51,439 nucleotides of DNA from Clostridiales bacterium (GTDB lineage Bacteria; Bacillota; Clostridia; Christensenellales; CAG-138): NCBI GenBank assembly GCA_009779405.1, contig WREI01000010.1, positions 1-51,439 on the forward strand. The letters are read 5' to 3'. The first letter of the stretch is position 1, and every line of letters begins with the position of its first letter. The notes beneath the pieces are model-generated. The model was not told the DNA's origin. It did no database searches and saw only the letters and a program-made list of their open reading frames with translations. Of this stretch, positions 18,145 to 26,925 are shown one piece after another. The position numbers and the translations under genes were made by a program.

Positions 18145-18956
18145 TTTCGGTTCTTTGCCGACCCCTCGATATCCCTTTCTCCCGTCTTATCCCCCCGCTC
18201 TCGTCGCCCTCCTGGGCGGCGGCGCGGGCGGAGGGGCGGGTGGATGCGGTTGCGCACGAACGGCAGCTGCATGCGGATACAGGGGCCGCCTATCCCTGGG
18301 CGAACGTGCTGCTGCTCTTGGCGCAGTGCTATGATCCGTTCCCCGCGGGCTGCGGGATTTCGCCCTATTATATCGCAAGCAATACATTTTATCATAAGAC
18401 TAACGCCCTGTTGGACGCGCTGCAGGAGCGGGACATACGCGCCGAGCGCGCAAAAATTCCGTTTCGTGCCGTCTTTCTGGAAGCAGGCATAGGCCGCGTC
18501 GGCAGGAATGCCCTGCTTTCCATCGAGCCCTATGGCACGCGCGTGGCGCTGCAAGTCCTTGCGCTTGCTTTGGAGGACCCCATATTTGACCCTATTCCTG
18601 CACGGGACGCGTGGGGTTGCGGGTCTTGCACAGTCTGCCAAGACGCCTGCCCTACGGGCGCGATAGATGAGAGCGGCTGGCATGGAGAGCGCTGCCTGCG
18701 CGCGCACTATTATGACGATCCGCCGCCGCCTTGGGTACTTGCGCATGCCGATACCCTGCTTGGCTGTGAGCACTGCCAGAACGTCTGCCCGCGCAACGCG
18801 CATTTGCGCGCAGTCGAACCGAGTGCAGAAACGAGGGCCGCCCTCGATCCCGCGCGCATCCTGTCGGGCGATATAGCGCCCGCGCTGACCTTGGTCGGCA
18901 AAAACCAGAAGCGCCATCTGATCCGTTCGGCGGTAGTCCTCACAAAGCGCATATAA
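18129..18956 (+). CDS. Short QueG-like double [4Fe-4S] protein
   Basis: The 275-residue protein resembles epoxyqueuosine reductase QueG, which uses cobalamin and two [4Fe-4S] clusters in the last step of queuosine synthesis. The two cluster motifs are CGSCTVCQDACPTGAI and CEHCQNVCPRN. It is shorter than classical QueG (about 340-390 residues): the C-terminal HEAT-like region is absent and the N-terminus is short. The start at 18129 lies within a heptamer repeat (MQNAE is encoded by it), with only a weak AGG upstream. No other queuosine gene is in the window, so a different reductase role in the same superfamily is possible. Confidence 0.75.
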   Translation: MQNAEISVLCRPLDIPFSRLIPPLSSPSWAAARAEGRVDAVAHERQLHADTGAAYPWANVLLLLAQCYDPFPAGCGISPYYIASNTFYHKTNALLDALQERDIRAERAKIPFRAVFLEAGIGRVGRNALLSIEPYGTRVALQVLALALEDPIFDPIPARDAWGCGSCTVCQDACPTGAIDESGWHGERCLRAHYYDDPPPPWVLAHADTLLGCEHCQNVCPRNAHLRAVEPSAETRAALDPARILSGDIAPALTLVGKNQKRHLIRSAVVLTKRI

Positions 18957-18989
18957 TTGCAAAATATGATAAAACAAATCGAACACCCA

Positions 18990-19018
18990 TTGTCCCGCTC
19001 CGCAATATTTGGTAAAAT
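18990..19018 (+). promoter_or_regulatory. Sigma-A promoter of the lipoprotein-MBOAT-DHHW operon
   Basis: TTGTCC (18990-18995) and TAAAAT (19013-19018) are separated by 17 bp, and lie 30 bp before the lipoprotein start. Confidence 0.7.
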
Positions 19019-19048
19019 AGAGTACAACAAAAAAAGGAGCACCCTCCC

Positions 19049-19627
19049 ATGAAAAGAATCCTGACTATAGTATTAGCGGCGCTGCTCGCCCTTGCTTTAT
19101 TTTCATTTACGGGCTGCGCCGGGGAAAAAGAGACGCAGAGCGCGCTGACGGGTGAACCCGATGAGATCATGGCGGCGCTGATGTTAAAGGCGGCGGCCTA
19201 CGTCACGAGCGAATACGGCCTGCCTGCCACCTTCAACGATTCCGTCACGGCCGCGACCGCGCAAGGGGCCCTCGGCCTTTCCGCCGACGATTTTGAGCAG
19301 TATATCGAATCCGCCACCGCGAATAAGGGCATGATCATCACCACCGCGCACCTCGTCACCTTGGCCAAGCTGAAAGATCCGGCGGATGCCAAAACCGTTA
19401 TGAAGTTAGTCGCGGAGGGCTTTGACAGCGGGCAGTGGATCTGCGTGTTCCCCGATGAGAGCCTTGTCATCGCAAGCGGCCCCTATTTGCTGCTGATCGC
19501 GTCCAAGACCGACTGGAGCAACGCCGTATTGACCGCATTCAAAGAACTGGCGGGGGAATATACGAAGGCGAACACCTTCTATTCCGGCCCGGGAGAGCTC
19601 GGCAGCATGGAGTTGCTGCCCGATTAG
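19049..19627 (+). CDS. Small lipoprotein, DUF4358-like
   Basis: A 192-residue exported lipoprotein with signal peptide and lipobox (FSFTGC, Cys near residue 24). The rest resembles DUF4358 proteins of Clostridia by general pattern (a short alpha/beta domain ending before a Val/Ile-rich strand SLVIASGPYLLLIAS); this is from memory and not certain. The ATG follows AAGGAG by about 10 bp. Its stop is 3 bp before the GTG of the MBOAT gene, so the lipoprotein, acyltransferase and DHHW genes form one operon. It probably assists surface-polymer acetylation at the outer face of the membrane, which is inference from context. Confidence 0.7.
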   Translation: MKRILTIVLAALLALALFSFTGCAGEKETQSALTGEPDEIMAALMLKAAAYVTSEYGLPATFNDSVTAATAQGALGLSADDFEQYIESATANKGMIITTAHLVTLAKLKDPADAKTVMKLVAEGFDSGQWICVFPDESLVIASGPYLLLIASKTDWSNAVLTAFKELAGEYTKANTFYSGPGELGSMELLPD

Positions 19628-19630
19628 GCC

Positions 19631-21037
19631 GTGCTCTTCTCGTCCGTCACATTCCTCTATTATTTCCTCCCCGCGGTGTTGGCGCTGTACTTCTTGACGC
19701 CGACGCCGCAGGGTTCTCCGCGCCTGCGCAATATTGTACTGCTGGCGGCGAGCATCGTTTTCTATGCCTGGGGCGAGCCCGTATACCTCTTTTTAATGCT
19801 GGCGGAAGTGGCGCTGCTCTGGGCCTTCGGATTGCTGATAGACAAATTCCGCGGCACGCGCAAATCCAAGCTCTTTTTGATCTTCTCCATCCTCGCGCCG
19901 CTCATAGCGCTGGGCTTTTTCAAATATGCCGATTTCTTCCTCGGCAATATCAATTCTGTTTTCGGAAGCAGCATACCCCTGCTGAAGCTGGCCCTGCCCA
20001 TCGGCATCAGCTTCTATACCTTCCAGCTCCTCTCCTACAGCATCGACCTGTATCGCGGCGAGGTGGCCGTGCAGCGCAATCCCCTCGATTTCGCCTGCTA
20101 TGTGATGCTTTTCCCGCAATTGATGGCCGGGCCTATCGTGCGCTACGCGGATATCGCGGCACAGCTCACCGTGCGCGAACACAGCGTCCCGCGTTTTGCG
20201 CAGGGCGCCCGCCGCTTCGTCATCGGCTTGGCCAAGAAGGTGCTGATCGCCAATATCCTGGCCGAGCTCTGCCAAATCATGCGTGCAAGCCGCGAAGGCA
20301 GCGTGCTCTCCGCGTGGCTCTATATTCTGGCCTTCGGCCTGCAAATTTATTTCGACTTCTCGGGCTATTCCGATATGGCCCTCGGCTTGGGCCGCATCTT
20401 CGGCTTCGACTTCCCGGAGAACTTCAACTATCCCTATATCGCGGACAGCATCACCGATTTTTGGCGGCGCTGGCATATCTCCCTGTCGCAGTGGTTTCGG
20501 GACTATCTCTATATCCCGCTCGGCGGCAGCCGCGTCAAGACGGCGCGCTTTGTCCTGAATATTCTGATCGTCTGGTTCGCGACGGGCTTCTGGCACGGCG
20601 CGGACTGGAATTTTATCGCCTGGGGCCTGTATTTCGGGCTGATTCTGCTGCTCGAAAAATTGGTGTTCGGCAAAGCACTGGCCAAGCTGCCCAAAGTCTT
20701 GAAACATATATATGTGCTGTTGATCGTCGCGGTCGGTTGGGTCTTCTTCGATTCGAGCGGCTTTGCCGCGGCGGGCGCGACACTCGGCAGGCTTGTCGGC
20801 ATAGGCGCGGAGTCGGCAGCGGGCGTGGAGTCGCTCTACTATCTGCGCAGTTACGCCGTACCGCTGCTGATTGGCTTTATCGGCGCGACGCCCCTGCCAA
20901 AGCGCGTCTTCCTGCGCCTGTCCCGCTCCCGCTCGGCGGCCATATGGGAACCGATTGGCGTAGCGGTGCTGCTGCTGATCGTCACCGCGTTTTTGGTGGA
21001 CGGTTCCTTCAACCCCTTTATCTATTTCAGGTTTTAA
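19631..21037 (+). CDS. MBOAT family O-acyltransferase (DltB/AlgI-like)
   Basis: A 468-residue polytopic membrane protein of the MBOAT family, which passes acyl (often acetyl) groups across the membrane to surface polysaccharides. It begins MLFSSVTFLYYFLP, typical of the AlgI/PatA group, using a GTG start 3 bp after the previous stop. It contains QLMAGPIVRYADI, the DFWRRWHISLSQWFRDYLYIP segment with one conserved His, and GFWHGADWNFIAWG with the catalytic His. About ten membrane helices are apparent. The DHHW gene begins 3 bp after it. Together they resemble alginate- or peptidoglycan-type O-acetylation pairs; the acceptor polymer is unknown. Confidence 0.93.
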   Translation: MLFSSVTFLYYFLPAVLALYFLTPTPQGSPRLRNIVLLAASIVFYAWGEPVYLFLMLAEVALLWAFGLLIDKFRGTRKSKLFLIFSILAPLIALGFFKYADFFLGNINSVFGSSIPLLKLALPIGISFYTFQLLSYSIDLYRGEVAVQRNPLDFACYVMLFPQLMAGPIVRYADIAAQLTVREHSVPRFAQGARRFVIGLAKKVLIANILAELCQIMRASREGSVLSAWLYILAFGLQIYFDFSGYSDMALGLGRIFGFDFPENFNYPYIADSITDFWRRWHISLSQWFRDYLYIPLGGSRVKTARFVLNILIVWFATGFWHGADWNFIAWGLYFGLILLLEKLVFGKALAKLPKVLKHIYVLLIVAVGWVFFDSSGFAAAGATLGRLVGIGAESAAGVESLYYLRSYAVPLLIGFIGATPLPKRVFLRLSRSRSAAIWEPIGVAVLLLIVTAFLVDGSFNPFIYFRF

Positions 21038-21040
21038 GCT

Positions 21041-22147
21041 ATGAAGACGTCACGCACAGAAAACCCGGCCCCCGCACGCATCGGAACTTTGATCGTGTTT
21101 ATCCTGATCATGGGCGTGTTTGCCGTACTCAACCGCGCAATCAAGCCCCCGGCCATATTGCTGACGGAGCGCCGCCAACCTGCAAAGCTGCCCGATTTTA
21201 CGTTTAAGAATATCGCCGACGCGGAATTTATGAACGGGTTCGAAGCCTTTGCCGCAGACAGCTTCGCCCTGCGCGAGCCCCTTCGCAGTCTGCGCGCCGC
21301 GACGGTGTTCTATGCGCTGGGGCAGGCGGATAAGTCGGGTCTCTACCGCGATTCCGCCGTGGGCGCGGGTCGCTTTGTGCAAGTGGACGAGCTCTCCCTG
21401 CGCCAAACGGCGGCAAAACTGCGCAAGGTCGCGGAGCCGCTGCAAGAATTGGATATGCAGATCTATTACGCCGTGATTCCCGATAAGAGCATCTATGCGA
21501 CGCAGAGCTATCCCGGCTTTGACCCGGCCCTCGCCGCCGCCATTCTGGGCATGGAGCTGCCGGATTTTACGCCCGTGGACCTGACCCCCGCCCTCTCCGC
21601 CGACGCCTATTACCGAACCGATCTGCACTGGAACCAGGTGAAGCTCGAGCCCGTCTTAAACACTCTCGGCACTGCTATGGGCGTCCCCTTCGGCGGCAGG
21701 GCGCGGATGCACTTTCAGGGCGTCTACGCCGGGCAACTGGCCCTGCCCATGGACTTTGACGATATGAAATATATCGAACTGCCAAACAGTGTCACGGCGC
21801 GCTACCTGAATGACAGAAGCATGGAATGGGAAGCGCGCCCCATATACAAACTCGAGGCCCTGACAGACCTCGACCCCTATGACCTCTTCCTCGGCGGTCC
21901 GCAACCGCTGATTATATTGGAAAACCCGAACGCGAATACGAACCGCACCCTCTATCTCTTCCGCGACTCGTTCGGCTCCTCCCTCGCCCCCCTATTGACC
22001 ACAGGCTATCGCCGCATCGTCCTCATAGACCTGCGCTACATACACGCCACCCTGCTGCCGCAGTTTATCGACTGGGAAGCGGGCGCGGATGTGCTGTTCT
22101 TATACAGTTCTCAGCTGTTGAATAATGCGGGGGTGTTGATGGTGTAA
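21041..22147 (+). CDS. DHHW/AlgJ-like O-acetyltransfer protein
   Basis: A 368-residue protein with an N-terminal membrane anchor (IGTLIVFILIMGVFAVL) and an extracellular SGNH-hydrolase-like DHHW domain. The signature motif appears as TDLHWN, and the Ser nucleophile is probably that in FRDSFGSSLAP near residue 310. Proteins of this type accept acetyl groups exported by the MBOAT partner and transfer them to a polysaccharide. It is the last gene of the operon. The stop TAA is followed at once by repeat element H5, and the next gene is convergent. Confidence 0.88.
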   Translation: MKTSRTENPAPARIGTLIVFILIMGVFAVLNRAIKPPAILLTERRQPAKLPDFTFKNIADAEFMNGFEAFAADSFALREPLRSLRAATVFYALGQADKSGLYRDSAVGAGRFVQVDELSLRQTAAKLRKVAEPLQELDMQIYYAVIPDKSIYATQSYPGFDPALAAAILGMELPDFTPVDLTPALSADAYYRTDLHWNQVKLEPVLNTLGTAMGVPFGGRARMHFQGVYAGQLALPMDFDDMKYIELPNSVTARYLNDRSMEWEARPIYKLEALTDLDPYDLFLGGPQPLIILENPNANTNRTLYLFRDSFGSSLAPLLTTGYRRIVLIDLRYIHATLLPQFIDWEAGADVLFLYSSQLLNNAGVLMV

Positions 22148-22149
22148 CG

Positions 22150-22275
22150 GATCAATGCACAACGCGCAATGCGGCAATGCTCAATGGCGGAAGAAAAGCC
22201 GGGCGCTTCTTTTAATCAAAGAGAGATGCCCTCAGCATCTCTACAATCATTGAACATTGCGCATTGACCATTGAA
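22150..22275. repeat. Composite heptamer-arm/palindrome element H5
   Basis: The left arm is TCAATGCACAACGCGCAATGC with 7-bp units. The right arm is TCATTGAACATTGCGCATTG, its inverted relative. The core includes AGAGATGCCCTCAGCATCTCTAC. It is closely related to H1 in arm sequence. It lies between two convergent genes, starting just after one stop and ending about 4 bp from the other. Confidence 0.8.
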
Positions 22276-22279
22276 CATT

Positions 22280-23689
22280 TTATCCAAACGGCCTTCTCCC
22301 GCAAACAAAATTCCGCACCCAATAGGAGCTCGAGGAGCCGAACGAACTGCGCACGACCGCGCCCGCGCTGGAGCTGGCGTGGATAAAGCGCTCATTGCCT
22401 ATATAGATGCCTGTGTGACTGACCTTACTGGAGCTGTCGTTGCAGAAGAAAACGAGATCCCCGCGCTTCAGATCCGATATCTTTTCGATTTTCTTCCAGC
22501 TGCTGTTGGCTGCATAGCTCGACGAGGACTGGCGGCTGATGGACAGGCCCGCACTGCGCAGGCAGAAATAGACCAGTCCCGAGCAGTCGAAGGCGTTGGG
22601 ACCCTTTTCCGCCCATACATAGGGATAGCCCATGCGGCTCTCGGCGCAGGCGATCATGCCGTCTATGCCCGAGCCATAGCTGCCGCTTGGCGGATTGGTG
22701 GGCTTGGGCGTATTGGTTGGTTTCGGGGTGTTCGTCGGCTTGGGCGTATTCGTCGGCTTGGGCGTGTTGGTCACCTTTGGCGTCGTATTCGGTTTGGGCG
22801 TATTCGTCGCCTTCGGCGTTGTGTTCGGCTTCGGTGTGTTGGTCGGCTTGGCGGTGGGCTTGGGCGTTGTCCCGCTCGGGCGGGGCGTGGGCTTCGGCGT
22901 GTTTGTAATTTTGGGGGTATTCGTCGGTACGGGGGTGGGCGTCGGAATCGGCGTGGGGGTCGGCGTCGGCGTCGGCGCCGGGGTCCAGAGCCGGGAGGAG
23001 CTGATGGCCTCGTCCGAATACAGTATATTCAAATCATCCGCATCCGCTTCGCCGCTCAGCGGCAGTCGGTTCCCGGCTTGAAACAGCAGGAGCGCGTCCC
23101 GTGTTTTGGGACCGAAAAAGCCGGAGGCCTCCTCCGTGAAATAGCCCAATTCCGTCAGGCGCTTTTGCAGATCCAGCACATCCGCGCCCGTGTCGGTCGC
23201 TTTCAGCCTGTAATGCGGCGCGGTGGGGGCGTGCAATAATTCTTGCAAATCGGAATCGGCGATGCCTGTGTCGTCCAACCCGACAGCGCGCTGGAAGCGC
23301 TTGACCGCTTCCTGCAGCGGCAGGTTGAAACGGGGCAAGGGCTCATCGGAATCCAGATAGCCCAACTCCGCCAGGCGGCTTTGCAGCAGCTCCACGGCGG
23401 CATTTTCGTCCCCCAATTGCAGGGTGGCATATTGTGAGATGATGACGGTAGACTTGGCTGTCGGCGCCACCGTCAACTCCACAGGCAGCTCGCCCGGCGG
23501 CTCTATGGTTGCCGGGGCTATGGGTGTCGGCATCCCGGCAGCGTCCGTAACCGGGGCCGGCACGGCACCTATCCCGAGCAACACCATCACAAGCACGGCC
23601 ATCAGCACCGCGCAAAGCGGGATGACCAGCAGTATCCGCACCGACAGGATGGGCTTTTGTTTGTCCTTATACGCAGATTTTTGTCGCAT
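22280..23689 (-). CDS. NlpC/P60 cell-wall peptidase with two peptidoglycan-binding domains
   Basis: A 469-residue wall hydrolase. Order: short cytoplasmic start, membrane anchor (ILLVIPLCAVLMAVLVMVLL), and two PG_binding_1 domains (about residues 90-150 and 160-225, with LQSRLAELGYL and LQKRLTELGYF). A long Thr/Pro/Asn/Lys linker (about residues 235-335) follows, then an NlpC/P60 domain with catalytic Cys in NAFDCSGLVYF and His in VSHTGIYIG. Such enzymes cut D-Glu-diaminopimelate or related peptide bonds in the wall. No good ribosome binding site precedes the ATG; a TATACT 6 bp before it would give an almost leaderless message, though no -35 is clear. The stop abuts element H5. Confidence 0.92.
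   Translation of the reverse strand: MRQKSAYKDKQKPILSVRILLVIPLCAVLMAVLVMVLLGIGAVPAPVTDAAGMPTPIAPATIEPPGELPVELTVAPTAKSTVIISQYATLQLGDENAAVELLQSRLAELGYLDSDEPLPRFNLPLQEAVKRFQRAVGLDDTGIADSDLQELLHAPTAPHYRLKATDTGADVLDLQKRLTELGYFTEEASGFFGPKTRDALLLFQAGNRLPLSGEADADDLNILYSDEAISSSRLWTPAPTPTPTPTPIPTPTPVPTNTPKITNTPKPTPRPSGTTPKPTAKPTNTPKPNTTPKATNTPKPNTTPKVTNTPKPTNTPKPTNTPKPTNTPKPTNPPSGSYGSGIDGMIACAESRMGYPYVWAEKGPNAFDCSGLVYFCLRSAGLSISRQSSSSYAANSSWKKIEKISDLKRGDLVFFCNDSSSKVSHTGIYIGNERFIHASSSAGAVVRSSFGSSSSYWVRNFVCGRRPFG
22695..22985. repeat. In-frame tandem repeats coding the Thr/Pro linker
   Basis: Degenerate 18-bp and shorter tandem units on the plus strand (for example TTGGGCGTATTCGTCGGC) encode TNTPKP-type repeats in the NlpC/P60 protein's wall-spanning linker. 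This stretch is prone to slippage. Confidence 0.8.
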
Positions 23690-23776
23690 GCGGACAGTAT
23701 ACAGGCTATTTACAGCCTTTTTGCTGAAAAGGTATGAATAAGCTGAAAATAAACAGGCCTGTATATCAAAACTGTA

Positions 23777-25623
23777 CTATAGCGATGCCCGGCGGCTGCG
23801 TCTTGCAAACGCAAAGGCGAATACGACCGTAAGCAGCAGCAGCGCAATGCCGAGGATGGTGGTTATTCTCGTGCCGCGGCCCCCTGTGTGGGGATACGGG
23901 GCGGCGGAACTGTTTTCAATCGTACAGTGTATCGCGTACACGTTGCTTTCGCCGCTGCCGTGCGCGGTAAAGGCCGCTTCTATGGGTGCAGCGAGTTTAA
24001 TATATCCGCCGGGTGCTTCCGTCTCGAATATGTAGTACATGAGATAGACCTTGGGATATATGCCCATGTAGGCTTTTATGCCATCGAACAAGGCAAGGCC
24101 GTCCGTTCCGGTCGTTAGCTCCCAATCCTCCGCGTCCGTATAACCCTCGTCGCCCGGATAGAGAATTTTGCCGCTTGTATCCTTCCTGAGAAAAGTGCCT
24201 TCTTCGCCGCTGCCCATCAACGAGAGCTTAAACGACGCCCCCTGCAATTTATGCGCAGGGTCGTTTGCCGAGACTTTCAGAATCTCGATTTGCGCAGAAT
24301 GCGGTTGTTCTTCTTTCGGATACTCGTTTTTCGGATAGAGATGCACTGTTGTCAACCATGTATCGTTGCCTGTATTATACAAGGGCAGCGGGACGATACA
24401 GGGACCGGATACGCCAATGATATCCTCGTTTTGCTGTTCCACAATCAAATACAATCCGTCGGAAAGCCCGTTGAATACAGCCAAACCCGTGCTATCCGTC
24501 GTTTCCGACGCGATAAACAGCAAGGCATACGCATGCTCTGTGTCAATTGCGGGCGAGTACAGTTTTGTTGGATGGTAAGGGTCATCCAACGCAAAGTTTA
24601 CACAGTCGGGCGGGGCTTCATGGGAGAAGATATCTATCAGGTAAAGGTTAAAGCCTATACCCGGCAGCGGAATGGCACTGTCCGGCAGTTGGGATGCATC
24701 CAGTTCCTCGCCACTGCCCTTGGGGCCGGACAAACTGAGATCCTCCAGGCCATATTTATGGATTACAAGGCTATTTTCCCCGGGGATCGGCGTGGGCGTG
24801 GGCGTCGGTTCCGACGTGGGTGTGGGCGTCGGTGTGGGAGTGGGGAGTTCCACTTGATCCGCTGCGAAGAGGATACGCCCGTTTCCGCCAACCCCGCCGC
24901 CACAGACCGCCGTATTATTGTATATAAATACTTTGCCTTCGGGAAATTGCGCTTTGAGGTTGCCGATGCTTGATGCTGTGACGCTGTTTGCGTTCGTGAG
25001 TGTAATCCCGCTTCCGTCATATTCGGCGGGGGTGACGCCGTTTGCAAAGGGAATCACCTTTCCCGGGTAACGTTGGCCTGCCATATCCCAATACCAGTCG
25101 TAAGGCGTCCCGTCAATCGCCTTTTGGGGCATGATCGGTTTTGCAGTGGATTCGATGCAAACCTGAGCGCCGCGGTTGTTCGCTGTGTTGCCGCCGATGG
25201 TGACGCTTCTCTCTTCAAAGTTTACGATGCCTATCGTACAACTCCATATGCCGCCGCCCCTGGCATCGCCCTTGTTGGCAGAGTTCCCGACGATTACGGC
25301 ATTGTGTACCGTGCTGGTTCCCGTTGCTATGCCGGTTCCGATGGCGCCGCCATACGTAGTGGTCGCCGTATTATCGTAAAAATCCCCGGCATAAATGTTT
25401 ATTTTCCCGGTCGCGTCGATATAAATGCCGCTGAATTCAGGTTTATATTCCCGGTGAGAATTACGGTATGTTCCCCTGTGGTTTCTAAGGCAGCCCTTAA
25501 GGCGGTCGGTGTATTGACGGATGTTTCTGCCGCCCGTGCCGTATGCGGCATCGCTGTGAACAATGTCACCACGATGCAGAGCATGAGCGTAAAGCTTAAA
25601 ACAGAGCCGAGTTTCTTTTTCAT
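23777..25623 (-). pseudogene. SpaA-like surface protein with signal peptide, split by a frameshift
   Basis: Two frames make one gene. Frame one (25623 down) gives a signal peptide MKKKLGSVLSFTLML...ARAAE with AAAGGA upstream and then NINLNSAAF. Frame two (23777 up) continues as IYIDATGKINIYAG, a beta-helix-like N-terminal region, a Pro/Thr linker near residue 270, and two SpaA/Cna-B-like domains (NSLVIHKYGLEDL and IEILKVSANDPAHKLQGASFKLS). The C-terminal end is PHTGG, a hydrophobic helix and ARRSRRASL. The shift lies near 25425-25440 around TTCAGCGGCATT; one base difference would join them. This is either a sequencing error or a recent mutation. The intact form would be a wall-anchored pilin-like or adhesive protein with a non-canonical sorting motif. 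Confidence 0.75.
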
Positions 25624-25854
25624 TGCGCGTCATCCTTTCTTTGATATCGCTTTATGAATGTCATAGGTACGCAACGCGGTAGCATATCGTAAAATATTGT
25701 TTATGTATAAAGATTTCTCAAACGGCAGGTTTTTTTCCTGAATCGTCGTTTTTGTTTGCCATAACAAAAACCACTATACCGTATTTTGGGTATGGTGGCT
25801 TTGCTTGTAGTCTGCGTTTCGGCGGTCAGTTTGGGGAGCGCGCGTCTTTCCTCT

Positions 25855-26853
25855 TTATCCCTTCGGTATCTTCACGCGCACGCTGATCAAATTATGATCG
25901 GAGACCTTGTTCATAAGCGTCTCTATTCTGCCGAGCTTGCTGGGGCTGATGCCCTTGGAGTACAGGATGTTGTCGATGATCTTGGTATTGCTGCCCGTGC
26001 CGAACGTGGCGTGCTCCTTGTTTGCGAGACGGACATCGATTTTCAGGTTCTTCTCCAACCAGTCGGCGGAAGCGTTGAAGTCGCCCGTGACGATATAGTT
26101 CTTTGCGCCCGTCGACTTGATTTTGCTCTCCATGGTGCGCAGGGTGCTGACCTTCAGCGACGCCGAGCCATTCGGCATATGCACATTGAAGAAATGTACC
26201 AGGCCCTTGTTGGTCAGCAGCTGGACATAGCCCATGACCCGGTTTTCGCCCGTACTCGTCAGCTTGAAAGTTTCGGCATGGATAATGGGCTGTTTGGAGA
26301 GGATCAGGGTGCCATATTCCCCGCCGCCCAGGTCGATGGCCTTGCTGAAATAGTAATAGGGATAGCCCGCCGCTTCGGCCAGCTTCTTCGCATAATCCAC
26401 CTTGCCGGAGCGGGAGGTGTGGCGATCCACTTCCTGCAGGCCTACGACCTCGGCGCCCGATTCGCGTATGGCCTTGGCCACCTGTTCCAACTTCGCGCCG
26501 TTTCCGAGGGCCTTGACATTGAAGGTGGCGATGCGCAGGTTCACGTCGCCCGTGAGCGCTTGGGAATAACTGCGCTTCTCCACATAGTCGCGGTGCACAT
26601 AGGCGGGCGCGCCGTTGTAGAGTATCTTATAGAAATCGCCCTCGGTGCCGAGTATGGCATACTTCGTGTCCTTGTTGGCCGTGCCGACGAGCGTGGAGAG
26701 CGCCGAGGCCTTGGCGCGCACGTTCACGTCGCGGCGGACATTGGTGATAACCGCGACCTCCACCTTGTCGCTCGCGGCCTGCGCGCGGAGCGGGAACAGG
26801 GCGCAGAGCAAGGCGGCGCAGAGCAGGATGCTGATAAGTTTGATGCGTTTCAT
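25855..26853 (-). CDS. Exported SH3-domain/EEP-fold hydrolase
   Basis: A 332-residue secreted protein. A signal peptide ends near AQAAS, then an SH3b-type domain (VNVRAKASALSTLVG, about residues 38-95), then an endonuclease/exonuclease/phosphatase domain. The EEP motifs are visible: ATFNVKALG, GLQEVDRHTSR, NVHMPNG, VTGDFNAS, DNILYS and SDHNLI, so the metal-dependent phosphodiesterase site looks intact. The substrate could be DNA, RNA, a phospholipid or an inositol phosphate; extracellular location favours a nuclease or scavenging role. The ATG follows AAGGAGG. It is preceded on the same strand by two PQQ-propeller genes. Confidence 0.88.
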   Translation of the reverse strand: MKRIKLISILLCAALLCALFPLRAQAASDKVEVAVITNVRRDVNVRAKASALSTLVGTANKDTKYAILGTEGDFYKILYNGAPAYVHRDYVEKRSYSQALTGDVNLRIATFNVKALGNGAKLEQVAKAIRESGAEVVGLQEVDRHTSRSGKVDYAKKLAEAAGYPYYYFSKAIDLGGGEYGTLILSKQPIIHAETFKLTSTGENRVMGYVQLLTNKGLVHFFNVHMPNGSASLKVSTLRTMESKIKSTGAKNYIVTGDFNASADWLEKNLKIDVRLANKEHATFGTGSNTKIIDNILYSKGISPSKLGRIETLMNKVSDHNLISVRVKIPKG

Positions 26854-26899
26854 GGGTACCTCCTTATGGGGGATTTACGAGTTATGTGGTATTCCGGGA

Positions 26900-26923
26900 G
26901 GGCGCAATATATTGCACCCCTAC
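26900..26923 (-). repeat. GTAGGGG palindrome
   Basis: On the minus strand GTAGGGGTGCAATATATTGC... lies 2 bp beyond the TAA of the first PQQ-propeller gene, in the gap before the EEP gene. Confidence 0.75.
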
Positions 26924-26925
26924 GG

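Noticed and set aside
22695-22985. Possible CRISPR-like array from regular repeats
   Set aside because: The periodic units are in frame and encode a Thr/Pro wall linker; there are no distinct spacers.
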